The notes: generated from the letters alone by a model not told the origin. Positions 21,409 to 35,149 are shown, counted from the first letter of the stretch. The stretch: 64,000 nucleotides of DNA from Adiantum capillus-veneris (GCA_014529385.2 CM043968.1:30546513-30610512); one strand, 5' to 3'. Program-made: numbers and translations.

Positions 21409-22974
21409 CTATTGAGTGCTTGAGCCATCTAAGATATGGCAAGCAATGTTTTCTCGGCGCTCTTGGGCGTAGGGAAGCTCTTTGTGCAGCACATCCCAAG
21501 CAATTTGTTCCACATTGCTTAGACCTACAGCTTGGCTTAAGGCCACGTTACAAAGCACACGACCACGAATGTGTGTCGCAAATGCAGCACTGGCCAGAGA
21601 TTTATTTACAAGATATATAACTTGGGAGGCTTGAGATATGGTTGACAGGCATAGGATGCGGCTCATTGCTTTCATCATTGACACCCAAAATTGACCACAA
21701 GGAGTGTACTCCTTGTGGATTATCGCAGAGCCGTCCTGGGGGAGCTTGCCAAGGTAATGCGCAAGAGATGACTTCCATCCAAAAGCTTGGCGTCTACCAT
21801 CTCCTCCCCGACCTGCATGCTCATCCAGCTCCACAACATTCTACAAAGAAATCAATAGGTAAATAAGATTTCAGAATGCAACAATGAAAATTAACGTAAT
21901 CACAAAACAAAAATTAATTAATACCTCTTGTTTTTCGTCGTCCTCATCGTTTATGCCTGTGCTGTCAAGAGAAATAGATGAATTGGGAGCCATAGCGACA
22001 CTCTCAAGTTCATCTATATGAACAGGCATAGGAGTGCGTTGGGCTTCAAGCAATGTGCGTGTAGCTACAAACTCATCCTCCGACACAGATGAGTGCGGTG
22101 CATCTGTCACTGCCACCATTGCCAACTCCATTGTATCTACCACACTCTCTCCAAGGGGTAGGAGGCTTCGATCCAGTGGATCGGAAGAGGGGTCAATGGC
22201 AGAGGACTCTACAGTGGCACAAAGGATGGACAGACACTCATCCATGCGAATGTCAAAAGTCTTTTCAAGATCATGTAAAAACAAATATTCCTCCCCATTT
22301 ATGACAATTGGGGAGAGGTGTTAAAAAAAAACCTTCGGAGTTAATGTCTCCTCCGGTGCATCTGCAGCGGGCTTAAAGGATGCGTATGCACCCTCATCAC
22401 CCATGCATTTGGCGGCATCCATGACACCTCCTGGGTAGGTTAGGGCAAGAATATTTCCCTCTTTGCTTGCATCCCAGGGCGCTGTAATGGGCTCCTTTGT
22501 GTCCTTGACGACACCCCCAAGGCGCAAATGAGGCAAACTCACCTCAGATCTTTCAGGCTCCTCCACAAGAAGAAACACAAAAGTCGCCAAGTGACTTAGA
22601 AACTGGGTGCCGACCTTCTTCTTTTTCAAACGTGAATCTTCAATGTACTGACCTGCCTCACCCGCAATTACACAAAATCGCTGAAGCCGCTGGGTGAAAG
22701 GCCGATCGCCTTTGTGTATGTAGCGAAGCAAATCGCATGGAATCCACAATTCCCCTTGTCTGACAATTGGTACAGCATACTTGTCGATGTAGATTTCAAA
22801 AAATTCCAAGAGAGGCTGAAAAGATTGGTTGTTTAGGTGAATAGTTGCATTCACATCAGGGAATTGGGTGAAGAAATTGTGGAGATCATCACGATCTTGC
22901 CACTCGGTTGTTTGTAAAAACTCTTGGAAGCGTTGTAACGCCGTGGCTTGGGGAGGGGTGGAGGAGGATTCCAT
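21409..22974 (-). CDS. Unidentified element protein C, two exons (one in-frame stop)
   Basis: Reads complement(join(21409..21840, 21925..22974)), about 490 residues from ATG 22974. The intron 21841-21924 has GT at its start, TTTCTTTGTAG at its end, and is phase 0, matching the exon boundary in copy 1 at position 30. Exon 1 is helical and acidic, with a KKKK patch near residue 133. Exon 2 carries the conserved LAHYLGKL, MMKAMSR and VIYLVNK blocks shared with copy 1. A TAA at 22321-22323 interrupts exon 1 after a T9 run, but the same frame continues for over 100 codons on the far side, so this is either a recent nonsense mutation or an unrecognised mini-intron. I recognise no domain. Conservation alongside the transposase suggests a role in transposition or its regulation. 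Confidence 0.6.
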
Positions 22975-23314
22975 AATGCTAGCTCCTAAGGTAGGAATGC
23001 AAAGAGTGCTAGAGTTCAAATGAGAGTGTGAACAAGCTATGTAGGTGAATTGTGAAAATGGTAGGGTTTAGGAGGCTTTATATAGCGCCCCCCTCCCAAA
23101 AAAAAAAATAACAATAATTAAAATATTAAACAATTTTTATAAAGTAACACAAATAACAAGAAGTTATAAAAAACTTTCAAATTAAATTACAATCATTTAA
23201 CTCTAAAAACACATCACTACGACTTTAAGATAATGTGCATTGCCAAAATTTGATACAACCATCTGCTTGAACTTACAATTGTGATATTATAAGAAATTTA
23301 AGTACAAAACATAA

Positions 23315-24676
23315 CTACTCTAATGATAAAATCAGATTCTCTTCCGTCATCCACACCTTTTCAATTTGAATCGTGCTCTCCATGCGGCTACGAATCTAGC
23401 AAAAAAAAAAAGAAACAGCATACCCACCTTAGAGCAGGGAATCATCCAAAGAACATAAAGATAACATAATTAAGAGAGAAAAATCATTCACATTACGTCG
23501 TCCGATGCAAAATTTTGTATCTTCTCCATGCTCTAAACCCATTATCACTAAGTGCTCCCGCACATTGACCAATGTCCAATGCTTGTTCACTTGGACGGTC
23601 TCAACGGCACCACTCGACAATTTGATTGCAATATCAAATACCTCAATTGTAGCATTGGTGGATTGCAATGGAATCCATTCACCAAGATTGCACATCCATC
23701 TTTCATAGAAGTACCGCACGTAAAGGGTGGAGCGCACCTTGATGAAACGGATAGCAATGCCGAAACTTCCAACCTGACACCGAAAGCGATCTCCGTTGTG
23801 AAGTCCTTCAAGATACCCCCACTTCTCGCCAAGGATGGCTTCCAATGTATCGTAATGTAGATCTTTGCAAACATACATAGTATTTGTATGATGGAAAGGC
23901 AAAGATCCAAATATCCTAGCAAAGACATGAGCAGGACAACACCATCCAAGCCCAACGGAACGCGAGGCTTTTCCAAATTTTAATGATGCTCTCACATCAG
24001 CTACAATCTTGGCTTTCAAAGACATTACAGTGAACGCATCTGGCTTTGGCCACTCCATGCTACGCAAGGTTGTAGCCTCCAAAGGTTGTAGCTCTCCGTA
24101 GCCTTCCTCATCTGTAGGTACAATGTACTTGTGGGTGTAGAAGAACACCCTTTGTCGTGCAAGATTTGATGAAGTTGTGTATGAGAAGAGCATATCCCCA
24201 AGACTTGCATGCATGGCCGTAAATGTGCTTGAAAGGCACGAGAGCGGTTGCTCCTCCACAAGGCTAGAAGGGAAAACATCTACATAGAAACAAAACAGTT
24301 CATGAGATGTAAAAAGTCCCGGATTTTTTGTTACCACCAAAACCATTGAAGTGCAAGGGACATACAATTACAAGGAAAATTCCTTGGGTTGGTGATCCCT
24401 CGTAGATGCATGTGTCCAAACATGAAGACATGTTGAACGATTGACCGTACCCTTGTCTCTTACTTGCTTGAAGCCTATTAGTCTTCCCTTCCAATGGAGA
24501 TCAACGTTTATTCTTTCACGAACACGATGGGGACCGATTGCGGAAGGTTGCATGTAGACCCACGCACCTTCTTGAAAAACCTAAGGTTCCCATTACTGCT
24601 CCTCATTCTTCGAGTTGTGGAGAACCATACTTTGAATGATGGGTTTGGGGCGTCTATTTTGACCATTGTTTGCCAT
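23315..24676 (-). CDS. Unidentified element protein D (probably damaged)
   Basis: The best-supported coding stretch is 24263 down to 23429 on the - strand, one frame of about 278 codons. It includes SLGDMLFSYTTSSNLARQRVFFYTHKY, SMEWPKPDAF, GLGWCCPAHVF and RFIKVRSTLYVRYFYERW. Upstream exon sequence is in frame to about 24580 (HRVRERINVDLHWKGRLIGFKQVRDKG). An intron at 24264-24371 (GTAATT...CTTCTAG) removes a stop at 24368-24370 and keeps phase. A possible start ATG at 24676 is separated by stops at 24593-24595 and 24581-24583. A candidate terminal exon at 23395-23315 follows a strong polypyrimidine acceptor (TTTTTTTTGCTAG). The end of the main exon (VNKHWTLVNVREHLVIMGL) faintly recalls a ubiquitin-like beta-grasp, a weak impression only. 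No family recognised. Confidence 0.5.
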
Positions 24677-24686
24677 GGATGCTTAA

Positions 24687-24946
24687 GTGGGAGCTTGAAG
24701 TTTCAATGGAGAGCTTGGGCAAGGAGGAGGGAGACAAAGTTTAGAGAGAGAGTGGGAGCTTAAAGTTGCAATGGAGAGCTTGAGGAAGGAGGAGGGAGAC
24801 AGAGTTTAGAGAGAGAGTGGGAGCTTAAAGTTGCAATGGAGAGCTTGAGGAAGGAGGAGGGAGACAGAGTTTAGAGAGAGAGTGGGAGCTTAAAGTTGCA
24901 ATGGAGAGCTTGAAGAAGGAGGAAGGTGTAAGAGTTTAGAGAGAGA
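24687..24946. repeat. 65-bp tandem array, four copies
   Basis: Units begin at 24687, 24752, 24817 and 24882 with GTGGGAGCTT; each contains GGAGAGCTTG(A/G)GGAAGGAGG and GTTTAGAGAGAGA. The array is immediately upstream of protein D's putative start, where a promoter or a transposon subterminal repeat region would be expected. Confidence 0.93.
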
Positions 24947-25137
24947 GTGACAGCTTTGTGTTATGGAAAAGGGCTATGGAGGAAGGGAGTCTTGGGAAAA
25001 GGGTTCTAGAGTGAGAAAATGACTTTTTGATCATAGGGTAGGTTTGGGGGGAGTTTTGGATGGAATATTTTGAAAAAAAAAATTGAAAATTTTGAAATTT
25101 TAGGATTTTTGCAAAAACGTATCTGTGAACCCACCAC

Positions 25138-25138
<1 letters not shown>

Positions 25139-25180
<42 letters not shown>
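25139..25180. repeat. Poly-C tract, 42 bp
   Basis: An uninterrupted run of C, equivalent to poly-G on the other strand. A shorter poly-C run occurs at about 39846-39863. Confidence 0.95.
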
Positions 25181-25369
25181 TTTTTCCCCCTCCCTCTTTT
25201 ACCCATCCACCTCCCTCTAGGATACAAAGCAATAAATGAGTGGACAACACTATTATTCTCTCTACTTTCTTAGGTTCTAAACTTATATACATTGCTCTCT
25301 TCCTATTGATTGGAGCCTAATTAACCTTAATCCTATATGGCCCAAGGAGAGTCCACATATTTCCTAATG

Positions 25370-27085
25370 GCACACTTCCACAACTTGGATTCCATCTTGC
25401 ATGATAGAATCCATTATAGCCTCAAGCTCAAACATAGTATCTACATGAGAAAATTGTTCAAAGAGACCTCAAGTATATTCATTATCCTCTATGAAACCAT
25501 TTTCCTTTAGTTATTTTTTAAGATTATATACATATTATCATACACTTCTTTTCATATCCACAAAGAATGAAGCCTCTATGATACCATTTTCCTTCAATTC
25601 TTTGTGGTGTAGGTTATTTACATATTGTCGTACACTTCTTTTCAACTTGGATTCCATCTTGCATGCTAGAATCCATTGTAGCCTCAAGCTCAAACATAGT
25701 ATCTACATGAGAAACTTGCTCAAGGAGACCTAAAATATATTCCTTGCCCTCTATGAAACCATTTTCCTTCACTTTTTTCTATAGATTATATACAGATTAT
25801 CTTACACTTATTTTTTTAAAATGTAAGGCCAAGGGCAGGGTGGTAGGGAGGTGGATCTCTCAAGCCAGTCATTTTGGCAGACTTTTTGTAAACAATGGGA
25901 AAACATATCTCAGTACTGCCATTGATCCAGAGAGGATAGGCATATTACAAGTGTTAATCTTGTGCTAAAGTATATGGTCAAATCAATTTACTAGACCATT
26001 TTGAGCACATTGTATCAGGAACAATTTCAATGACCAAGAATTGTCGATAAAACTTGTTAAAATTACAAGTCTTGTTCAACATTTTTAACGGATGGTTGTT
26101 TATACACGTCACAAAGTTATGTTCTATCAATGAGCTAGTTCGTTTGGTACCTAGATGTGATTAATTTTCACATTCTACTATGGTCCAAATATGTTAGCAT
26201 GGTTTTTACGTGGAAAGTATTTGCGTGGAAAGTTTTTATTGAACCTCATGTTGAACCGTGCTCCAATCCAAAGGACAACTAGATCCATGAAGGATGCCAC
26301 TACTCAAAAGATTAGTGTTCTTTATGACGCTATCACCACTTTTGTTCTCGAGGACAAAAACGCTTCCCTCAGGGGGGAGTAATGTAAGGCTAAGGGCAAC
26401 CAGGGGTCCATGGACCTAGGTCAAGGGCCTAGATGGCTAGATATGGACTGGGGATCCCTACTAGGCTAGGGCTAAGAGCCATAGAGCCTATATATAGGAT
26501 GGTAGGGATGTGGATCTCTCAAGCTAATCTCGTGGGTTCTTTCATAAAAGCTTCAATCACTTCATACATTTCCATAGAGCACACTTCCACGACTTGGATT
26601 CCATCTTGCATGCTAGAATCCATTATAGCCTCAAGCTCAAACATAGTATCTACATGAGAAGAGACCTAATATATATTCATTATCCTATATGAGCCCATTT
26701 TCCTTTAGTTCTTTCTATATGTTACATACATATTTTGTACACTTCTTTTCATATTTACATGAGAAACTTGTTGAAAGAGACCTAAAATATATTTATTATC
26801 CTTTATGAAACCATTTTCCTTCAGTTCTTTCTATACATTATATACATATCATACACTTTGATCTTTTAAAGGCTCAACCACTTCATGCATTTCCATAGAG
26901 CACACTTCCACGACTTTGATTTTCATCTTGCATGCTAGAATCCATTATAGCCTCAAGTTCAAACATAGTATCTACATAAGAATTTTTTTCAAAGAGACCT
27001 AAAATATATTCATTATCCTCTATGAAACCATTTTCCTTGAGTTCTTTCTACAGATTATATATATACTGTTGTACACTTCTTTATA
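25370..27085. repeat. Cluster of dispersed repeat copies (about 170 bp motif)
   Basis: The motif CTTGGATTCCATCTTGCATG...CCTCAAGCTCAAACATAGTATCTACATGAGAA...TATGAAACCATTTTCCTT recurs at about 25385, 25650, 26590 and 26920, with partial copies between (around 25565, 26760). The spacing is irregular. No coding capacity seen. The copies are interrupted by LTR-element fragments. Confidence 0.75.
26191..26382 (+). pseudogene. 3' tail of an LTR-retrotransposon with polypurine tract
   Basis: The last 60 codons end in VLEDKNASLRGE-stop, followed by the polypurine tract AGGGGGGAGT at 26371-26380 and a TGTAAGG that may open a 3' LTR at 26383. A related TGTAAGGCCAAGGGCAG occurs at 25822. Downstream, the repeat cluster resumes, so the LTR is truncated. 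Confidence 0.45.
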
Positions 27086-27519
27086 AAGCATATTGACCCA
27101 TGCTTTGTTAACCCTTGAAAACTTGTAGAAAAAGCTTTTTCTTTCTTTGGGTTAGGCAAGAACCTTTTTATTCTTGTACCATTGCAATCTTACTTGAAAA
27201 TGGTACATGACCAAAACTTCTCGTTTCCTTGTAGTCTTTGAAATTTTTTGTTTGCCTTTGCACAGCTCGCTTTCCATCTTTGCTCTTTATATTCGCATAA
27301 GAAAAACCATAATCCAAGAACTTTGTTTCCATGCAAATAGTTGTGACGTATGGTTGCCCAAGTATAAGGTGATAGACCCTCCTGTAGACTTCTCTTGCAC
27401 AAAGACGTTTTGCTCATCTTTGACATTACCAATGGTCACTTTCACATTTGGACAATCCTTATAGAGATCTCATAATGAGTAGTTTGCATCTCTAATCATC
27501 CGGACATGGTCTTTGTCTA

Positions 27520-27762
27520 TCAGGGCCACTTGCCCTTCATGAAAGGACTCTTGGACATAAGATTGATTTCGGAGCCATGATCTATCAATGCAACATATGG
27601 CTCCCCAAGATCACCCACATTGACCAAAGTTTCTATTGTAGCTCTTTCCCAATGAAGGCAGCAGAACACTCCCACCCTCTTCCCTGAGATCCACCCAACA
27701 ACAACCTCCAAGCCTGAAACCCCCAGCATCTCAACAAAAGGATTTTCCAAAGAAGAAACCAA
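27520..27762 (-). pseudogene. Retropepsin-like fragment
   Basis: On the - strand, VNVGDLGEPYVALIDHGSEINLMS resembles the active-site region of an LTR-element aspartic protease, with DHG where DSG/DTG is expected. It is a short fragment with no adjacent RT, directly left of the big gypsy element. Confidence 0.45.
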
Positions 27763-27972
27763 AGGCTAAACCAACGTTGGAGGAAAAAGAAAAGGCCAAA
27801 AGATGCACCTATGACGACCTCCTCAAAGTTGAGGATGCTTCTGAGGCAATTTATGGAACATCTAACACACCATGGGCTACTAAGAAGAAAGAGAAAGCTG
27901 AAGAAAAGCCCAGGGATAGAGATACACAAGAGAGAGCACCAAAAATGCACATATCACCGCTCGAAGTGCCAG

Positions 27973-30809
<2,837 letters not shown>

Positions 30810-30835
30810 TGGCGCCCCCACCGAGGATCCTTTCA
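30810..30835 (+). other. Putative primer-binding site
   Basis: TGGCGCCCCCACCGAGGATC follows the LTR end after TTTTCT. The first eight bases (TGGCGCCC) are complementary to a tRNA 3' end of GGGCGCCA type; the tRNA identity is not certain. Confidence 0.55.
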
Positions 30836-30888
30836 TGAAACCACCCAGTTTACAAGACTGAAACCCCTAAACTTTTGTGGATGGATGA

Positions 30889-31555
30889 ATGGCTAGCGGG
30901 GTTCGCCAACTAGACGACAGAAGAAGAAGAGCTCTAAGCACAACTAGAGGAACTCTGCATCTCCATCGAAGCTCGAGTGCCAAGCGTAATGGTAATCAAT
31001 TTGCAGTGGGAGAGTCAACCAACACGCCAAATTCAGTGGATATACATAGGCCGGGTGCCAAGAAGAAGAAGGAGAAGGTCGAAACCATGTCCGCAACCTA
31101 CAACCAACCCGCAACAACAAGATGGAAGGAGCTCTGAAAAATAGAGAATCAACACTATTCTACTTCGAGAATCGGGTAACTCAAGTCACGGAGGTAATTA
31201 TCACAGTCAGTTTCCAAGTCGCACCTGATGCTGCAGCACAGATAACGGAAGCATTTGCTCACACTCTCACTAGAGAAACTAGGGATCTACTGAGTTTGTT
31301 TCAGGAAAGAACACCACCCTCTCCCACAAGCTTGGACAGTGACTAAGCACCTCTAAGTTTCACATGAATCAGTACAACCTACCTCAAGACAGATCATACA
31401 TACCAACACGTGTACGCTCAATTAAGGTAATACTGGACTTGAAGGCTCACTATCAGCACGTCATCGACCCCATGCTGGGTGAGGAGCAGTTTTTTGAGGT
31501 TCTGGCATCAGATCAGCCATTTGTCTTACTTGGTACAAGGCAATATACCGTTTGA
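30889..31555 (+). other. Leader region between LTR and gag with short open frames
   Basis: Three overlapping open frames (30889-31137, 31122-31346, 31364-31555) fill the leader but none matches a family I know. They might be remnants of an extra 5' ORF or chance frames. Confidence 0.3.
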
Positions 31556-31670
31556 AGTTTTAATCTATGTCCTAGTATAAGAGGGTATAGACACCTCCTT
31601 GTAAAGAAAAATAAAAAATAAAAAATTTGCAAGCTAAGCAGTGTGTCTTTCTAGCTCTCTCTAAGTAATC

Positions 31671-32636
31671 ATGGAAAGTCTAGCATTTCCAACATTTAAA
31701 GGAAAGAAGGGGGAGGATTTGGTAACAGACTTCCTAGATGACTTTGAAGTAGCATGTGTAGCGAGCAACAAAGATATGGATGAATCCCGGGTTAGAATCT
31801 TTAAGCATCTCATGAAGCTAGAAGCTAGATCATGGTACAATGCACTTCCACAAGCAACCAAGGATGACTGGGAGCCCTTAAAAACCACTTTTAAGAGGCG
31901 CTGTGGGGAAGGTACCACTTCAGAGAAGTTGTGGGACGAGTTGAGAGACTTGAAGCATGAGGATCTTTTAGAATATGCCACCCATGAGTCCAAATTTGTG
32001 GATTTGTGGGAACGGTGGGTTGAGTCACTGGCAAGGGGGGAAGTTGCACCTGATTTCCTAAAGAAAGACCGGTTCACGCATGGCTTATGGCCGCTTCTCA
32101 AGGAGACGGTGAAGGGTAGATTCTCGGCTACGTACGAGTTAGCCGTTGAGATTGCTCGCCTTAAGGACAAGAAGCTACAAATGAAAGATAAAGAAACCGA
32201 GTCAACAGAAGCAAGAACATCGCACCGACCAACAACCACGACAACCACCATTCCACCACCACCACCGGCTCTTGGGGTAAGAGATGACCAACAAGATATG
32301 TTGGCCCATATTACTGACCAACTACAGAATTTGTCTGTCCACTTAATACAGCAAGGAGTCAAGAAAGAGATCAAGACCCAGGAAGAGCACGACGACAAAA
32401 CAAGGAGTATCACTGCTACAACTGCGGAGAACATGGACACGGTATGTACTATTAACCCAAACCACGAAAAAACTATAATAGAGGAGGTAGGAGGAACCAG
32501 TTGTCACCCCCTGGAGAAAGAACATCCCCACCCCGAGCACCAGCCCCACCAACACAAATTCTATGTCCACCCCAGACACCACCACAAGCATCCATCCCAC
32601 CTCTTCCACCAGCACCACCACCTGATCACCCTGTAA
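31671..32636 (+). CDS. Gag polyprotein of the gypsy element (frame lost before the zinc knuckle)
   Basis: Starting at ATG 31671, the frame has the Ty3/gypsy Gag capsid pattern: FPTFKGKKGEDLVTDFLDDFE, ARSWYNALPQATKDDWEPLKTTFKRRC, and LLEYATHESKFVDLWERW. It ends in a Thr/Pro-rich linker. The zinc knuckle CYNCGEHGHG is encoded at about 32418 in a different frame, where it is followed by a stop instead of the final cysteine. A frameshift near 32400 thus separates capsid from nucleocapsid, and the last part of this frame is out-of-frame translation. Confidence 0.8.
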   Translation: MESLAFPTFKGKKGEDLVTDFLDDFEVACVASNKDMDESRVRIFKHLMKLEARSWYNALPQATKDDWEPLKTTFKRRCGEGTTSEKLWDELRDLKHEDLLEYATHESKFVDLWERWVESLARGEVAPDFLKKDRFTHGLWPLLKETVKGRFSATYELAVEIARLKDKKLQMKDKETESTEARTSHRPTTTTTTIPPPPPALGVRDDQQDMLAHITDQLQNLSVHLIQQGVKKEIKTQEEHDDKTRSITATTAENMDTVCTINPNHEKTIIEEVGGTSCHPLEKEHPHPEHQPHQHKFYVHPRHHHKHPSHLFHQHHHLITL

Positions 32637-33883
32637 ACATCATAAGGCTAGAAGAGGAAGGAAAAGCCGTAGTATTGGATCCACCTAGAGCAAAGGAGAG
32701 GGACAAGGGTAAGGAGAAGGTAACCTTTTTAGAACCATTTGAAGCCGTGACTGTGAAAAGGGCTAGGAGGGAGAAAGCTACACAATCAGATGATGAGCGA
32801 AGCATGAAAGGAGAGACTAGGAAGAGGCCATCCAGGCCACGATGGAAATTGGGCATCATCAACTTCCAGCTAGGGAAAAGTTCTAAGCCCTATGATCTAA
32901 CATTGGATGTGGTAGAGCAAGGACCAAATATTACATGGCCACAACTGCTACGTCTCGCACCAAAAGTGAGGTGGCAATGGTCCAAAATGGTAATGGTAAG
33001 TACAAGACGCTCCAAAGCAAAGGTAGCCGGAGTAATTTCAGGTTGCAACATGGACGACATCCTTCCAATTGTCGATGTCAACATAAAAGGAAAGAGGGTT
33101 GGAAACACCTACATTGATGGAGGTGCACAAATCTGTGTGATGAGCAAAGATATGATGCTTTAGTTAGGACTCAAGGTTGACAGGCCTTCTCCATGCAAGG
33201 CAAAGATGACAAACAACGCAAAAGTAAAGTGTGTGGGTGTGGTAAGTGCCGTGAAGATAAAAGCTTTCAACATTGAGGTAGAGGTAGATGGTTTTGTAAT
33301 GCCTACTAAGGGGGATGGCTATCCACTAATCTTGGGAAGTCCATGGTTGATGGCCATGAAGGAAAAACAGGACTGGGGCACTGGCCTTCTACGCATGACC
33401 GGTAAGAAAGGGGAGACAATCTACTATGACATGAAGATTGGCAAGCAGAAGCAAATGAATCTAGAAACATCGGTAGATGAAACCACTAGCGAGTCTTCCA
33501 CTTCTGAGGAGGAGACCACATCCACCGACGAAAGTGACAGTTCCATCGATGTGATGGGTATCATTATGAAGGATCCACAAAGGGTAAGCACAATTGGTGA
33601 TCCATCACCAGAAGGGCAACACAATGGAAAGGAGAGCAAGTCACCTGGCTTAGGAGAAAGTAGGTTGAAGGGTATGTTGTCCACGAAATTAACACTTGAG
33701 GAGAAAGATAGTTTTTTGCAAATGTTGATGAGATTTCCTAACCTGTTCATTGACAACTATGAAAGAATCACAGGCATTACAGTGGTGGAACATCATATTA
33801 AGCTCAAGGAAGGGGACAACCAATTGTGCAAAAGCTACGACAACTGGGGGTCATACAAGAAAATGCACTCTTGGCCAAGGTAA
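32501..33883 (+). pseudogene. Gypsy protease region
   Basis: Two frames, 32501-33163 and 33206-33883. The first holds a basic linker (RARREKATQSDDE; NFQLGKSSKPYDL; NITWPQLLRLAPKVRWQW) and the retropepsin active-site loop NTYIDGGAQICVM. A TAG at about 33161 interrupts it. The second continues with GYPLILGSPWLMAMKEKQDW, the protease C-terminal flap region, and an acidic Ser/Thr/Glu-rich stretch (SSTSEEETTSTDESDSS). The DGG loop is shared with the 3.6-6.4 kb family, so it is ancestral and not damage. Confidence 0.75.
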
Positions 33884-35062
33884 GGAAACTGCTAGAGGCG
33901 GGATTCATCTATCCTGTAGAAAACTCTGAATGCGTGTCACCCGTAGTAGTGACGCCTAAAAAGAATGGTAAGTGGAGGGTCTGTGTTGACTACAAACCAC
34001 TAAATGCATCTACAAAGAGAGACCACTTTCCTCTCCCTTTCTTGGATGAAATTTTGAATGAAGTAGCGGGTTTTGAATGCTATACCGTGTGTGATGGTTA
34101 TTCTGGATACTTTCAAATACGCATAGCCTTGGAAGATCAGCTAAAAACCACTTTTATCACGCCATGGGGTTGTTTTGCATACAGAGTAATGCCATTTGGT
34201 CTCACAAATGCACCTGCCACATTCCAAAGATATGTCACATATGTTTTTTAACTGTTCTTTGGGACATCCAGAAGAGTGTTCATTGATGATTTTTGTATAT
34301 ATAGCTCCCGCATTTCACACTTAGAAAAGGTAACTTAAGGTTTGGCCATGTTGCAAAGCCTAGGCGGGCAATTAAATGTGGATAAATGCCACATTGGGGA
34401 GAGTAAATTCATTCTACTAGGCCATGAAATTCATCAAAAGGTATCAACGCCGACCCAAGTAAGGTGTCCGCACTCATAGACCTACCTTCACCAACAACCG
34501 CACGTCAACTGGTCTCCTTTTTACAAAAAGTGAGGTACTTGAGTAGATTCATACATCTACTATCACAACTTGTTCTACCACTGCAACAACTCATTCAAAA
34601 ATCAACTTTCACTTGGGATGAGGAAAGCGAACGTCTCTACAACAAGGTAAATGAGGTCTTGGCCACCCTGCCAACTATCTCACCACCTAAATGGGATGAA
34701 AAATTCTATGTCACCTCAAATGTGGGTGATAACTCATTGGGGGCTGTGCTACTCCAAAAGGACACGACGACATCTTTCATGAGGCCAATCTACTTCTCTA
34801 GTCGAATGATGACAGTAGAGCAGAGAAAGGTTTCACCCATGTGGAACACTTAGTCCTAGCTCTTAGGTTTGCAACTACAAAGTTTAGGTCATATTTGCTG
34901 CCTAAGAAATTTGTGATTCTAACCACGGATGAGATATTTCCCTATGTCCTACAACACATGGATGTAGCTGCTAGGATTACTAAATGGCTAGTTTGTCTGC
35001 AAGAATTTGACTACACGGTACAGGTGGAAAGCACGACAAGGCAAGCTTGGGGGGACTCATGA
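33826..35062 (+). pseudogene. Gypsy reverse transcriptase and start of RNase H
   Basis: RT motifs appear in order: NGKWRVCVDYKPLNASTKRD, GYSGYFQI, TPWGCFAYRVMPFGLTNAPATFQR, then after a stop at 34249-34251 VFIDDFCIYSS (catalytic FIDD), and LGHEIHQK. The thumb and connection follow (FLQKVRYLSRFIH, LLQKDTTTSFMRPIYFSSRMM). At least one stop within RT, another after HLEKVT, and frame changes at about 34450 and 34850 mean no intact polymerase is made. Confidence 0.85.
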
Positions 35063-35149
35063 CCTACCAAGGCTTTGAAAGGAAGGATAAGTAGTCTAAA
35101 GGGGAAGAAATTCGATTACTTCCAATACCACCGATGGTAGAAGGAGCAC

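Larger units (their letters stand above)
17075..24946. mobile_element. Multi-gene DNA element, copy 2, carrying a histone H3
   Basis: About 7.9 kb with the gene order transposase-like (+), histone H3-like (+), 55-60 bp inverted repeat, protein C (-), protein D (-), 65-bp tandem array. The transposase and protein C match copy 1 (1-3.3 kb) in sequence and relative orientation, which ties the unit together. No long open retrotransposon frame interrupts it. I did not find terminal inverted repeats, so the outer limits are approximate. The transposase here is broken, while the H3 gene reads open after removal of one intron. Inference: a non-autonomous or recently inactivated member of a DNA transposon family that has acquired a histone. 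Confidence 0.6.
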
